Below are positions 9,176-16,452 of a stretch of 64,000 bases of DNA, in pieces. Positions within the stretch are counted from its first letter, which is position 1, and each line of letters opens with the position of its first letter. The notes beneath the pieces were generated by a model. It did not search any database and was not told the DNA's origin. It worked only from the letters and a program-made list of their open reading frames with translations. The DNA comes from Micromonospora sp. U21 (GTDB lineage Bacteria; Actinomycetota; Actinomycetes; Mycobacteriales; Micromonosporaceae). Where the stretch lies: the NCBI RefSeq assembly GCF_018070045.1, contig NZ_JAGPYK010000019.1, forward strand, positions 1 through 64,000. Direction: 5' to 3'. A program made the translations under genes and the position numbers.

Positions 9176-9598
9176 GTGCACGACGAGCCCATCGACCCGT
9201 TCAACGGCGACCCGGCCGATCCGACCGCGGGGCTGGACGACCCGGGCGACGACGCGACGCCGGATCCACTGACCGACGTCGAGCGGCAGGATGTGCTGGA
9301 GGACCTCGCCGACCTGGAGATCTACCAGGCGCTGCTGGCACCCATCGGGGTCCGGGGGCTGGTGATCGAGTGCGAGGACTGCCGGGAGCCGCACTACTTC
9401 GACTGGGACCTGCTCCGGGGCAACCTGCGACACCTGCTCAACTCGGGCCGGCCCCGGGTGCACGAGCCGGCCTACGACCCGGACCCGGACCACTACGTGA
9501 CCTGGGACTACGCCCGCGGGTACGCCGACGGGGTGCACGACACCCTGACCGAGGGCACCGAGGACGAACCGGGCACCCCCACCGCCGCCGCCGACTGA
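9176..9598 (+). CDS. DUF5319-family small acidic protein
   Basis: 140-aa very acidic protein (rich in Asp/Glu/Pro) matching the DUF5319 family that sits near guaB in many actinobacteria. The conserved core is a CEDCREPHYFDWDLL segment with two cysteines two residues apart, followed by a WDYARGYADG motif. A GTG at 9176 is chosen: it begins the acidic N-terminus (HDEPIDPF) and follows a G-rich stretch, although the ribosome site is weak. The function is not established; the Cys pair could bind metal. It diverges from guaB and converges on bldM. Confidence 0.8.
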   Translation: MHDEPIDPFNGDPADPTAGLDDPGDDATPDPLTDVERQDVLEDLADLEIYQALLAPIGVRGLVIECEDCREPHYFDWDLLRGNLRHLLNSGRPRVHEPAYDPDPDHYVTWDYARGYADGVHDTLTEGTEDEPGTPTAAAD

Positions 9599-9636
9599 CC
9601 CGGTCCGCCCGCCCGGCCCCGCGTTCCGGCCGGCAG

Positions 9637-9708
9637 GATCGTGCTGCAACGACGATGTGGTGGCCTCCCTGTTCCGGGAAGCCACCACATCCTGGGTCGA
9701 GCACGATC
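9637..9708. terminator. Two-tier hairpin between convergent genes; candidate dispersed repeat
   Basis: Nested inverted repeat: outer 9-bp arms at 9637-9645 and 9700-9708, inner 11-bp arms GATGTGGTGGC (9654-9664) and its complement (9681-9691), both perfect. It lies between the stops of the DUF5319 gene and bldM, so a bidirectional terminator fits. Its size and AT content differ from the simple GC hairpins elsewhere here, and it may belong to a repeat family. Confidence 0.65.
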
Positions 9709-9735
9709 AGCGGGGCGGGTGCGAGCGGGCCGGGA

Positions 9736-10548
9736 TCAGGCGACCAGACCAGCGCGGAACCCGGCGGCCACCGCGTGTGCCCGGTCCCGAGCGCCGAGCT
9801 TGCGGAACAGCCGACGGGCGTGGGTCTTGACGGTGTCCTCCGAGACGAACAGCTCCCGGCCGATCTCCGCGTTGCTCTTGCCCTCGGCCATCCCCAGCAG
9901 CACCTGGAGCTCCCGCTCGGTGAGCCCGATCGACGCCCGGGCGGGCCGGGCACTCGGGGCGGGTCGGGGCGGGTCGGTCTGCTCTGCTTCCGGCTCACCG
10001 GTTGCCGACTCGACCTCGTCCTCGCCCCGCTGCACGGGCACCGACGGCACACCCGCCGGCCCCTCGCCGGGCACGGCGCCCCAGTTGGGCTCGCCCGAGC
10101 CGCGCAGCGACGGCGCGGAACGCCCGCCGACCGCCGCGGTGTCCCGGGCCGGGTCGGTGACCCGTTGCCGGGAGGCCCGGCCGGGCGCGGTGAGCAGCAG
10201 CAGGGCCTTGGCCACGGCGCTGGTCAGGTCGTGGTCGGCATTCTGGATGAGGCCCCGGGCGCCGGCGCTGATGGTGGCCGCCGCCGCCTCGGACTCCTCG
10301 GCGCCGAGCAGCACCACCGCGGCCTGCGGCGCGCGGGCCAGGACCCGGCGGACGAAGCCCGCGCTGTCGGGCCGGGTGAGGGCCGTGTCGGCGAGCACCA
10401 CGTCGGCCGGCCGCTCGGCCAGTCGCAGCATCACCTCGGGATCGGAGACGGCGGTACGAACGATCGCGGACAACCCCAGCCGCGCTGCGGCCGAAGTCAG
10501 GTGCTGGGCCGCGAGTGGTGTCCGAACGCACACAAGAACGGTACGCAC
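9736..10548 (-). CDS. bldM: BldM-like orphan response regulator
   Basis: Transcription factor of the NarL/FixJ type; in Streptomyces BldM controls aerial development, alone or with WhiI. 270 aa: an atypical receiver (about 1-125, putative acceptor Asp in VVLADTAL), a long Pro/Glu-rich linker (about 125-200), and a LuxR-type helix-turn-helix (ERELQVLLGMAEGKSNAEIG, then SEDTVKTHARRLFRKLGARDRAHA) matching the BldM C-terminus as I recall it. Streptomyces BldM is nearer 200 aa, so the linker is expanded here. GTG at 10548 follows GAGGAG at 6 bases. No cognate kinase is adjacent. It diverges from a WhiD-like gene, the pairing also seen in Streptomyces. Confidence 0.88.
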   Translation of the reverse strand: MRTVLVCVRTPLAAQHLTSAAARLGLSAIVRTAVSDPEVMLRLAERPADVVLADTALTRPDSAGFVRRVLARAPQAAVVLLGAEESEAAAATISAGARGLIQNADHDLTSAVAKALLLLTAPGRASRQRVTDPARDTAAVGGRSAPSLRGSGEPNWGAVPGEGPAGVPSVPVQRGEDEVESATGEPEAEQTDPPRPAPSARPARASIGLTERELQVLLGMAEGKSNAEIGRELFVSEDTVKTHARRLFRKLGARDRAHAVAAGFRAGLVA

Positions 10549-10800
10549 TGTGATCTCCTCTCCGCCAACGAGCAGACCATGACGGGGTCGGCTGGGGAGG
10601 GGGTTCCCGGCAATCCTCCGAACTTTTCCGACAGATAGGGCAAAAGCCGCAACTTCCGGCGCGTTCTCGATCACAGACGTGTGAGTCGGGGACAGTCCGG
10701 GTACCGAGAAGTCCAGGCCGGGAACGGTGCGCCTGCGCGGCCCGCCGCCCGGAAGCCGGCCACAAGGATCTCGCGGTGCCGCGCGGGAGGAGGGGTGCTG

Positions 10801-11184
10801 ATGTCGAACGTACGTAGACTGCCCGGACCCATCGTCGATCTCTGGGACTGGCAGCGGCTCGGTGCCTGCCGAGGGCGGGACAGCGCTCAGTTCTTCCACC
10901 CCGACGGCGAGCGGGGCTCCTCCCGACTGCGTCGGGAGTCCGCCGCCAAGACCGTCTGCCGCACCTGCCCGGTCCGCGCCGAGTGCGCCGCGCACGCGCT
11001 GTCGGTCCGCGAGCCGTACGGCGTGTGGGGCGGCTTCAGCGAGTCGGAGCGGCTGCGCCTGCTCGCCGTCGGCTGGGAGGACCTGGCGGACCGCCGGCAG
11101 GCCCGGGTCGACGTGGCCCGCCTGGAGGCCCGGCTGGGCCGCCCGCACAAGTCGACCGTGCCAGCCCAGCGCAACGTCGCCTGA
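10801..11184 (+). CDS. whiD: WhiB-family iron-sulfur regulator (WhiD-like)
   Basis: 127-aa WhiB-like protein that would bind a [4Fe-4S] cluster and act with the primary sigma factor. Four cluster cysteines are present (GACRG, then CRTC and, five residues on, AEC), followed by the GVWGG turn and a basic C-terminus. The neighbourhood (divergent bldM, then guaB) points to WhiD/WblB, required for late sporulation in Streptomyces. The ATG is preceded by GGAGGAGG about 9 bases upstream. The 252-bp region shared with bldM must hold both promoters; I could not assign boxes with confidence. Confidence 0.93.
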   Translation: MSNVRRLPGPIVDLWDWQRLGACRGRDSAQFFHPDGERGSSRLRRESAAKTVCRTCPVRAECAAHALSVREPYGVWGGFSESERLRLLAVGWEDLADRRQARVDVARLEARLGRPHKSTVPAQRNVA

Positions 11185-11204
11185 CCAGCCACACCCCGAC
11201 ATAC

Positions 11205-11240
11205 CGTGAACCGCGCCCCCGACCGGGGGCGCGGTTCACG
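11205..11240. terminator. Bidirectional hairpin terminator
   Basis: Perfect 17-bp GC-rich arms (11205-11221, 11224-11240) with a 2-base loop, between the convergent whiD and molybdopterin oxidoreductase genes. Confidence 0.8.
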
Positions 11241-11268
11241 CGTAGCCAACCGGGGTGCGGGACCGCGG

Positions 11269-12945
11269 TCAGCGGACGTTGACGGTGACCGTGTGCCAGC
11301 CGGTGGCCCCGTCCGGGACGACGCCCTGGGTGCGCTCGGTCTGGGTCTCGCCGGTCTCGTCGGTCGCCCGGACCTGGAGCCGGTGCTCGCCCGGCGTGGC
11401 GTCCCAGCGCCACGACCACTGGACCCAGGTGTCCACCGACACCGTCGGGGCCAGTTCCGCCTCCTGCCAGGGCCCGCCGTCGACGCGTACCTCGACCCGG
11501 CGGATGCCCCGGTGCTGCGCCCACGCGACGCCGGCCACGGTGACCGGGCCGGTGGTCAGCCGGTTGCGCGCCCGGGGCGCGTCGATCCGCGACTGGGTCT
11601 TGATCGGCCCCTGGGCGGACCAGCCCCGCGGCACCCAGTACGCGTCGAAGTCGGCGAACCGGGTCAGCTCCAGCTCGGTCACCCACTTGCAGGCGGACAC
11701 GTAGCCGTAGAGGCCGGGCACCACCACCCGGACCGGGAAGCCGTGCTCGACCGGTAGCGGCTCGCCGTTCATGCCGATCGCCAGCAGCGCGTCCCGCCCG
11801 TCGCGCAGCACGGCGGTTGGGGTGCCACACGTCCAGCCGTCGACCGACCGGCCGACGACCTGGTCGGCGTCCTCCTCCGGCTCGACCTCGTCCAGCAGCT
11901 CACGCAGGGGTACGCCGAGCCAGCGGGCGTTGCCGATCAGGTCTCCGCCCACCTCGTTGGAGACGCAGGCCAGCGTGATGTACCGCTCGACCAGCGGCCG
12001 GGCCAGCAGGTCGGCGTAGCTGTAGGTGCGCTCGGTACGGACCCGCCCGTGGATCCGCAGCCGCCAGGTCGCCGGGTCGACCTGCGGCACCACCAGCGCG
12101 GTGTCGATCCGGTAGAACCCGAAGTTCGGGGTGACGTACGGCGCGAGCTGGGCCATCGAGAGGTCCGCGCCGGCCGGCAGGGCCGGTGCGGGGGCGACCG
12201 GCGCGGGCAGGCGGATCGCCTCCCGGGCGGCGGACACCCCGCGCCGGCCGGCCAGCCAGCGCCCGCCGAGACCGGCCACCGTGGCCGTGCCGAGCAGCAC
12301 TCCGGCACCGGTGAGGAACCGCCGTCGTGACTCCGGATCGACCCCCTCGCCCGGCGCCCGCCCGCTCGGCACGGCCGGCTCCGGCGGCGCGGCAGGGGTG
12401 ACCGGCACCGGCCGGTCGTCGGACGTCATCGGGCCGGCCGGCGACACCGGCGCCTGCGGTGCCCCCGCGCGGGGCGCGGTCGGCGTCGGCGAGGACCAGG
12501 GCCAGGGGTCCAGCTCCAGCGGACCGGCGATGAACAGCCAGAGCACCAGGGCTCCGAGACCGCCGCCGGCCAGCGACGGCAACGCGTCGGCGGCGTCCGC
12601 GCCGGAACGGGTCAGCGCGGCGGCCACACCGACGGCGGCGAACGCCGCGATCCCGGCCAGGCCGAGGGCCAACCGGCGTGCCGCCAACATCCCGAGCAGC
12701 GCGGCGAACGCGGCCAGCAGCAGCGCGGTGCCGACCAGCAGGGCGATCTTGTCGGCGGTGCCGAAGATGTCGATGGCGAGCTGCTTCAGCGACTCGGGGA
12801 CGGCGTCGACGACCACCCCGCCGACCGCGACCAGCGGCGCCGACCGGGGCCCGGTCAGAACCGCCACCGGTTCCGCGATCCCGATCGCGATGGCAGCTGC
12901 GGTGACTCCGGCCAGCGCGGCGTACCGCCGCGACGTGGTGCTCAT
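11269..12945 (-). CDS. Membrane-anchored molybdopterin-dependent oxidoreductase (sulfite oxidase fold)
   Basis: 558-aa fusion. The N-terminal ~145 residues contain about five hydrophobic segments, then a Pro-rich linker, then a Tat-like stretch RRRFLTGAG near residue 212 with a hydrophobic segment, and finally a sulfite-oxidase-type molybdopterin domain (about 280-460; Moco-ligand Cys in TLACVSNE; PVRVVVPGLYGY) and a C-terminal Ig-like dimerisation domain (about 465-558). The catalytic part should face outside. Members are usually annotated as sulfite oxidase-like; substrate unknown. The ATG at 12945 is chosen because the open frame upstream (to 12966) adds only 7 residues; no strong ribosome site precedes either. 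Confidence 0.87.
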   Translation of the reverse strand: MSTTSRRYAALAGVTAAAIAIGIAEPVAVLTGPRSAPLVAVGGVVVDAVPESLKQLAIDIFGTADKIALLVGTALLLAAFAALLGMLAARRLALGLAGIAAFAAVGVAAALTRSGADAADALPSLAGGGLGALVLWLFIAGPLELDPWPWSSPTPTAPRAGAPQAPVSPAGPMTSDDRPVPVTPAAPPEPAVPSGRAPGEGVDPESRRRFLTGAGVLLGTATVAGLGGRWLAGRRGVSAAREAIRLPAPVAPAPALPAGADLSMAQLAPYVTPNFGFYRIDTALVVPQVDPATWRLRIHGRVRTERTYSYADLLARPLVERYITLACVSNEVGGDLIGNARWLGVPLRELLDEVEPEEDADQVVGRSVDGWTCGTPTAVLRDGRDALLAIGMNGEPLPVEHGFPVRVVVPGLYGYVSACKWVTELELTRFADFDAYWVPRGWSAQGPIKTQSRIDAPRARNRLTTGPVTVAGVAWAQHRGIRRVEVRVDGGPWQEAELAPTVSVDTWVQWSWRWDATPGEHRLQVRATDETGETQTERTQGVVPDGATGWHTVTVNVR

Positions 12946-13016
12946 CGGCCCAGTGTGCGCGATCAACTCGCCGGGTCGCCAACCATGTCAGCGTCCGGTA
13001 ATGATCTGGGAACGGA

Positions 13017-13050
13017 CCGGGGCACACCGCCGTACGACGGTGTGCCCCGG
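13017..13050. terminator. Hairpin terminator downstream of groEL
   Basis: Perfect 13-bp arms (13017-13029, 13038-13050) with an 8-base loop, 17 bp after the groEL stop on the minus strand. Confidence 0.8.
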
Positions 13051-13067
13051 GACGTACCGCTACCGGA

Positions 13068-14708
13068 TCAGAAGCCCGGGCCGTGCTGGTGGCCGTGACC
13101 GTGGCCGTGCCCACCGGCGGCGGCCGGCTCGGCCTGCTCCGGCTTCTCCACCACGAGGCTCTCCGTGGTGAGCAGCAGGCCGGCGATCGACGCGGCGTTG
13201 GTGACCGCGTTGCGGGTCACCTTCACCGGGTCGATGATGCCGGCCTTGACGAGGTCGACGTACTCGCCCGCGGCCGCGTCGAGGCCGTTGCCCCACTCCA
13301 TGCCGGCGACCTTCTGGGTCACGACGTAGCCGTCGTGACCGGCGTTCTGCGCGATCCAGCGCAGCGGCTCGACCAGCGCCTTGCGCACGATCGAGACGCC
13401 GACCTTCTCGTCACCGGTGAAGCCCAGGTCGTCGTCGAGCACCGGGAGGATCTGCACCAGGGCGGCGCCGCCGCCGGGCACGGTGCCCTCCTCGACCGCG
13501 GCCTTGGTCGCCGCGATGGCGTCCTCGATGCGGTGCTTGCGCTCCTTCATCTCGACCTCGGTCGCCGCGCCCACCTTGATCACGGCGATGCCGCCGGAGA
13601 GCTTCGCCAGCCGCTCGGCCAGCTTCTCCCGGTCCCAGTCGGAGTCGGAGGCCTCGATCTCCTTGCGGATCTGGGCCACCCGGTCGGCGACGTCGGCCTT
13701 CTGGCCGCCACCGTCGACGATCGTGGTGTTCTCCTTGTCGACCACCACGCGCCGGGCGGTGCCGAGCACCTCCAGGCCGACCTGGTCGAGCTTGTAGCCC
13801 AGCTCCGGGGCGACCAGCTCGGCGCCCGTGGAGATCGCGATGTCCTGGAGCATCGCCTTGCGCCGATCGCCGAAGCCCGGGGCCTTCACCGCGCAGACCT
13901 TGAGGGTCTTGCGCAGCGAGTTGACCACCAGCGTGGAGAGCGCCTGACCGTCCACGTCCTCGGCGATGATCAGCAGGGGCTTGCTGTTCTGCAGGACCTT
14001 CTCCAGCAGCGGCAGCAGCTCCTCGATCGCCGAGATCTTCTGGGTGGTGACCAGGATGTACGCGTCCTCGAGGACGGACTCCTGACCCTCCAGGTCGGTG
14101 ACGAAGTTCGGCGAGATGAAGCCCTTGTCGAACTGGAGACCCTCGGTCACGTCCAGCTCGGTGGTGAGCGCGGAGCCCTCCTCGACGGTGATGACGCCGT
14201 CGCGGCCGACCCGCTCCATCGCCTCGGCGATCAGCTCGCCGATGGTGGAGTCCTGCGCGGAGATCGTCGCCACGTTCGCGATCGACTCCTTGCCGGTGAC
14301 CTCCGCGGCCCGACCGAGCAGCGCCTCAGAGATCTTGGTGGCCGCCGCGTCGATGCCCCGCTTGAGCCCGGCCGGGTTGGTCCCGGCGGTCACGTTGCGC
14401 AGGCCCTCGCGGACCATCGCCTGGGCCAGCACGGTCGCGGTGGTGGTCCCGTCGCCGGCGACGTCGTTGGTCTTGGTCGCCACCTCCTTGACCAGCTGCG
14501 CGCCGAGGTTCTCGTAGGGGTTGGTGAGCTCGATCTCCTTGGCGATGGTCACACCATCGTTGGTGATCGTCGGCGCACCGAATTTCTTGTCCAGGACGAC
14601 GTTGCGCCCGCGCGGGCCGAGGGTGACCTTGACCGCGTCCGCGAGGGCGTTGACACCGTGCTCCAGCAGGTGCCGGGCGTCGTCCGAGAAGCTCAGGATC
14701 TTCGCCAT
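13068..14708 (-). CDS. groEL: Chaperonin GroEL1 (Cpn60), His-rich C-terminus
   Basis: 60-kDa chaperonin; 546 aa, full length. Begins MAKILSFSDDARH and carries the ATP-binding signature GDGTTTATVLAQ and the usual hinge segments (AAVEEGTVPGGG). The C-terminus ends in a His/Gly tail (GHGHGHGHQHGPGF) instead of the GGM repeats, as in the actinobacterial GroEL1 copies encoded next to groES. A second GroEL with a GGM tail is expected elsewhere in the genome. ATG at 14708 follows a GAAGGGA site. It is the second gene of the groES-groEL operon. Confidence 0.97.
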   Translation of the reverse strand: MAKILSFSDDARHLLEHGVNALADAVKVTLGPRGRNVVLDKKFGAPTITNDGVTIAKEIELTNPYENLGAQLVKEVATKTNDVAGDGTTTATVLAQAMVREGLRNVTAGTNPAGLKRGIDAAATKISEALLGRAAEVTGKESIANVATISAQDSTIGELIAEAMERVGRDGVITVEEGSALTTELDVTEGLQFDKGFISPNFVTDLEGQESVLEDAYILVTTQKISAIEELLPLLEKVLQNSKPLLIIAEDVDGQALSTLVVNSLRKTLKVCAVKAPGFGDRRKAMLQDIAISTGAELVAPELGYKLDQVGLEVLGTARRVVVDKENTTIVDGGGQKADVADRVAQIRKEIEASDSDWDREKLAERLAKLSGGIAVIKVGAATEVEMKERKHRIEDAIAATKAAVEEGTVPGGGAALVQILPVLDDDLGFTGDEKVGVSIVRKALVEPLRWIAQNAGHDGYVVTQKVAGMEWGNGLDAAAGEYVDLVKAGIIDPVKVTRNAVTNAASIAGLLLTTESLVVEKPEQAEPAAAGGHGHGHGHQHGPGF

Positions 14709-14722
14709 GAATGTCCCTTCGA

Positions 14723-14768
14723 AGTGCCACTGCCCCGGCCCGGCGAGCCGGACCGGGGCAATGGCACT
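14723..14768. other. Hairpin in the groES-groEL intercistronic region
   Basis: 16-bp arms (14723-14738 and 14753-14768, one mismatch) with a 14-base loop, lying between the groES stop and the groEL start. Inside an operon it is more likely an mRNA processing, stability or partial termination element than a full terminator. Confidence 0.6.
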
Positions 14769-14778
14769 GATCGGTTGC

Positions 14779-15087
14779 TTACTTCTCGATGACCGCGAGG
14801 ACGTCGCGGGCGGAGAGCACCAGGTACTCCTCGCCGGCGTACTTGACCTCGGTGCCGCCGTACTTCGAGTAGAGAACGGTGTCGCCGACCTTGACGTCGA
14901 GCGGCACACGGTTGCCGTTGTCGTCGATCCGGCCCGGGCCGACAGCGAGGACGGTGCCCTCCTGCGGCTTCTCCTTGGCGGTGTCGGGGATCACGATGCC
15001 CGACGCCGTGGTGGTCTCAGCCTCGTTCGCCTGGACCACGATCCGGTCCTCGAGCGGCTTGATCGCAACCTTGGTCGCGGTAGTCAC
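14779..15087 (-). CDS. groES: Co-chaperonin GroES (Cpn10)
   Basis: Heptameric lid of the chaperonin; 102 aa. Begins TTATKVAIKPLEDRIVVQ and contains the mobile loop (EAETTTASGIVIPD) and the DTVLYSKYGGTEV core. The open frame has ATG at 15093 and GTG at 15087. AGGAGG lies only 2 bases from the ATG but 8 from the GTG, and other actinobacterial GroES proteins begin at the equivalent of the GTG, so that start is chosen. First gene of the operon, under two CIRCE elements. Confidence 0.95.
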   Translation of the reverse strand: MTTATKVAIKPLEDRIVVQANEAETTTASGIVIPDTAKEKPQEGTVLAVGPGRIDDNGNRVPLDVKVGDTVLYSKYGGTEVKYAGEEYLVLSARDVLAVIEK

Positions 15088-15229
15088 GGGCATACCCTCC
15101 TGGGGTACTGGTTTCGTTGCCGGCCGGCGGGGCCGACCAGCGTCAATCTGCCACATGCCACCGGGCGGGACCGTCGTCGCGGGTGCCGGTCCGCCTGGCG
15201 TTTCGCACCCGGGTCGCGAGACCCGGAAG

Positions 15230-15256
15230 CTGGCACCCTCAGGGTGAGAGTGCTAA
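15230..15256 (-). promoter_or_regulatory. CIRCE operator 1 (HrcA site)
   Basis: Read on the minus strand: TTAGCACTC, 9 bases, GGGTGCCAG. The first half-site is perfect and the second matches 6 of 9. It overlaps the predicted transcription start of groES. Confidence 0.75.
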
Positions 15257-15260
15257 TCGC

Positions 15261-15289
15261 AGGTTATTCCGTGGCTAGCACTCCGTCAA
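15261..15289 (-). promoter_or_regulatory. groES promoter
   Basis: On the minus strand a -35 TTGACG (15289-15284) and a -10 TAACCT (15266-15261) are separated by exactly 17 bp. The -35 lies inside the spacer of CIRCE 2, and CIRCE 1 begins 4 bp downstream of the -10. Confidence 0.75.
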
Positions 15290-15301
15290 GGAGAGTGCCA
15301 A
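15275..15301. promoter_or_regulatory. CIRCE operator 2 (HrcA site)
   Basis: CTAGCACTC, 9 bases, GAGTGCCAA: 8 of 9 matches in each half to the CIRCE consensus. Centre-to-centre distance to CIRCE 1 is 45 bp. It covers the groES -35 and lies 128 bp upstream of the divergent Scr1-type regulator. Confidence 0.85.
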
Positions 15302-15429
15302 CGCACCGTCCGACGTGTCGCCACAGTTCCGCCAGTCGTTACCGCAACACGCCGGGAGCACCTCGTCATGGAGTGGCCGTCTCCCTACCGTCGGTTGCCA
15401 CCACCGGAAGCCGCGGAAAGCGGAGCCGG

Positions 15430-16230
15430 GTGTCCCGGATACCGACACTGACGTTCCTGCACGAACAGCTACGCCGGGCACGCCAGGCGCGCGGGCTCAG
15501 CCAGGAGGAGCTGGGAAAGCTGGTCAACTACTCATCGTCGTACGTGAGTGCGGTCGAGACCGGGCAGAGCCCGGTCAAGCCGGACTACGTCGGCCGCATC
15601 GACTCGACCCTGGACACCGGCGGTCTCTTCGTCGGCATGCTGGAGCTGATCCGCTTCCACGCCGCGCCGGACTGGTTCCGTCCGTGGGACGAGAACGAGC
15701 GGGAGGCGGTGGCGCTGCGCTGGTACGACCCCACGGTGATCCCCGGCCTGCTCCAGACCGAGGGATACGCGCGGGCGATGCTCGGCGTGGGCGGCGAGCT
15801 GACCGCCGAGGAGGTGGAGACGCGCGTGGTGGCCCGGCTCGCCCGGCAGTCCCTGCTGACCGCCGAGCCGCGTCCGCACCTGGTCGCGGTGCTGGAGGAG
15901 CACACGCTGCGCCGGCAACTCGGCGACCGGGAGATCATGCGCGATCAGCTCCAGCACCTGCTGGCCGTGGGCACCGCACCGAACGTGCAGGTCCGGGTCG
16001 TGCCCGCCGACACCCCCTGGCATGTCGGGCTCAACGGTCCCTTCATCCTGGCCCGACTCAACAACGGGGCCGAGCTGGTCCAGCTGGACAACCAGCTCCG
16101 GGGGCAGACCGTGGACAGCCCGAACGACGTTGCCGCCCTGGAGCGGCGCTGGGAGACTGTGACCGGCGAGGCGCTGCCATGCCGGCAGTCCGCCCGGCTG
16201 ATCGAGGAAGTGGTGCAGACATGGACCTGA
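15430..16230 (+). CDS. XRE-family regulator with DUF5753 (Scr1 type)
   Basis: 266-aa DNA-binding protein: N-terminal Cro/CI helix-turn-helix (about 8-62, RRARQARGLSQEELGKLVNYSSSYVSAVE) and a DUF5753 domain from about residue 80 (WFRPWDENEREAVALRWYDPTVIPGLLQTEGYARAML). Actinobacterial proteins of this design act as developmental or antibiotic regulators and pair with small DUF397 proteins in an antitoxin-like relationship. The GTG at 15430 is inferred from the family start (SRIPTLTFLHEQ); GTG at 15373 would add 19 poorly conserved residues. The DUF397 gene overlaps its 3' end by 10 bases. Its promoter region is shared with groES and contains CIRCE 2. Confidence 0.88.
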   Translation: MSRIPTLTFLHEQLRRARQARGLSQEELGKLVNYSSSYVSAVETGQSPVKPDYVGRIDSTLDTGGLFVGMLELIRFHAAPDWFRPWDENEREAVALRWYDPTVIPGLLQTEGYARAMLGVGGELTAEEVETRVVARLARQSLLTAEPRPHLVAVLEEHTLRRQLGDREIMRDQLQHLLAVGTAPNVQVRVVPADTPWHVGLNGPFILARLNNGAELVQLDNQLRGQTVDSPNDVAALERRWETVTGEALPCRQSARLIEEVVQTWT

Positions 16231-16409
16231 CCCACGCCACCTGGCGCAAGGCATCCCGCAGCAACAGCAACGGCGGCGCCTGCGTCGAGGTCGCCGACAA
16301 CCTGCCCGGCGTGGTCGCCGTGCGCGACAGCAAGGACCCGACCGGGCCGGCGCTCACCTTCACCCCGGCGAGCTGGCGGGCGTTCGTCGCCGCCACGCCC
16401 ACCGACTGA
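16221..16409 (+). CDS. DUF397 domain protein
   Basis: 62-aa protein with the full DUF397 pattern: WRKASRSNSNGGACVEVA, then VAVRDSKDP and FTPASWRAFVA. It overlaps the upstream XRE/DUF5753 gene by 10 bases, indicating translational coupling. These small proteins are thought to bind and modulate the partner regulator; toxic activity has been suggested for some but is not shown here. Confidence 0.9.
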   Translation: MDLTHATWRKASRSNSNGGACVEVADNLPGVVAVRDSKDPTGPALTFTPASWRAFVAATPTD

Positions 16410-16452
16410 CACCACCGTCCGGCCAGCCCGACCCGCCCGGGACAATGACCGG

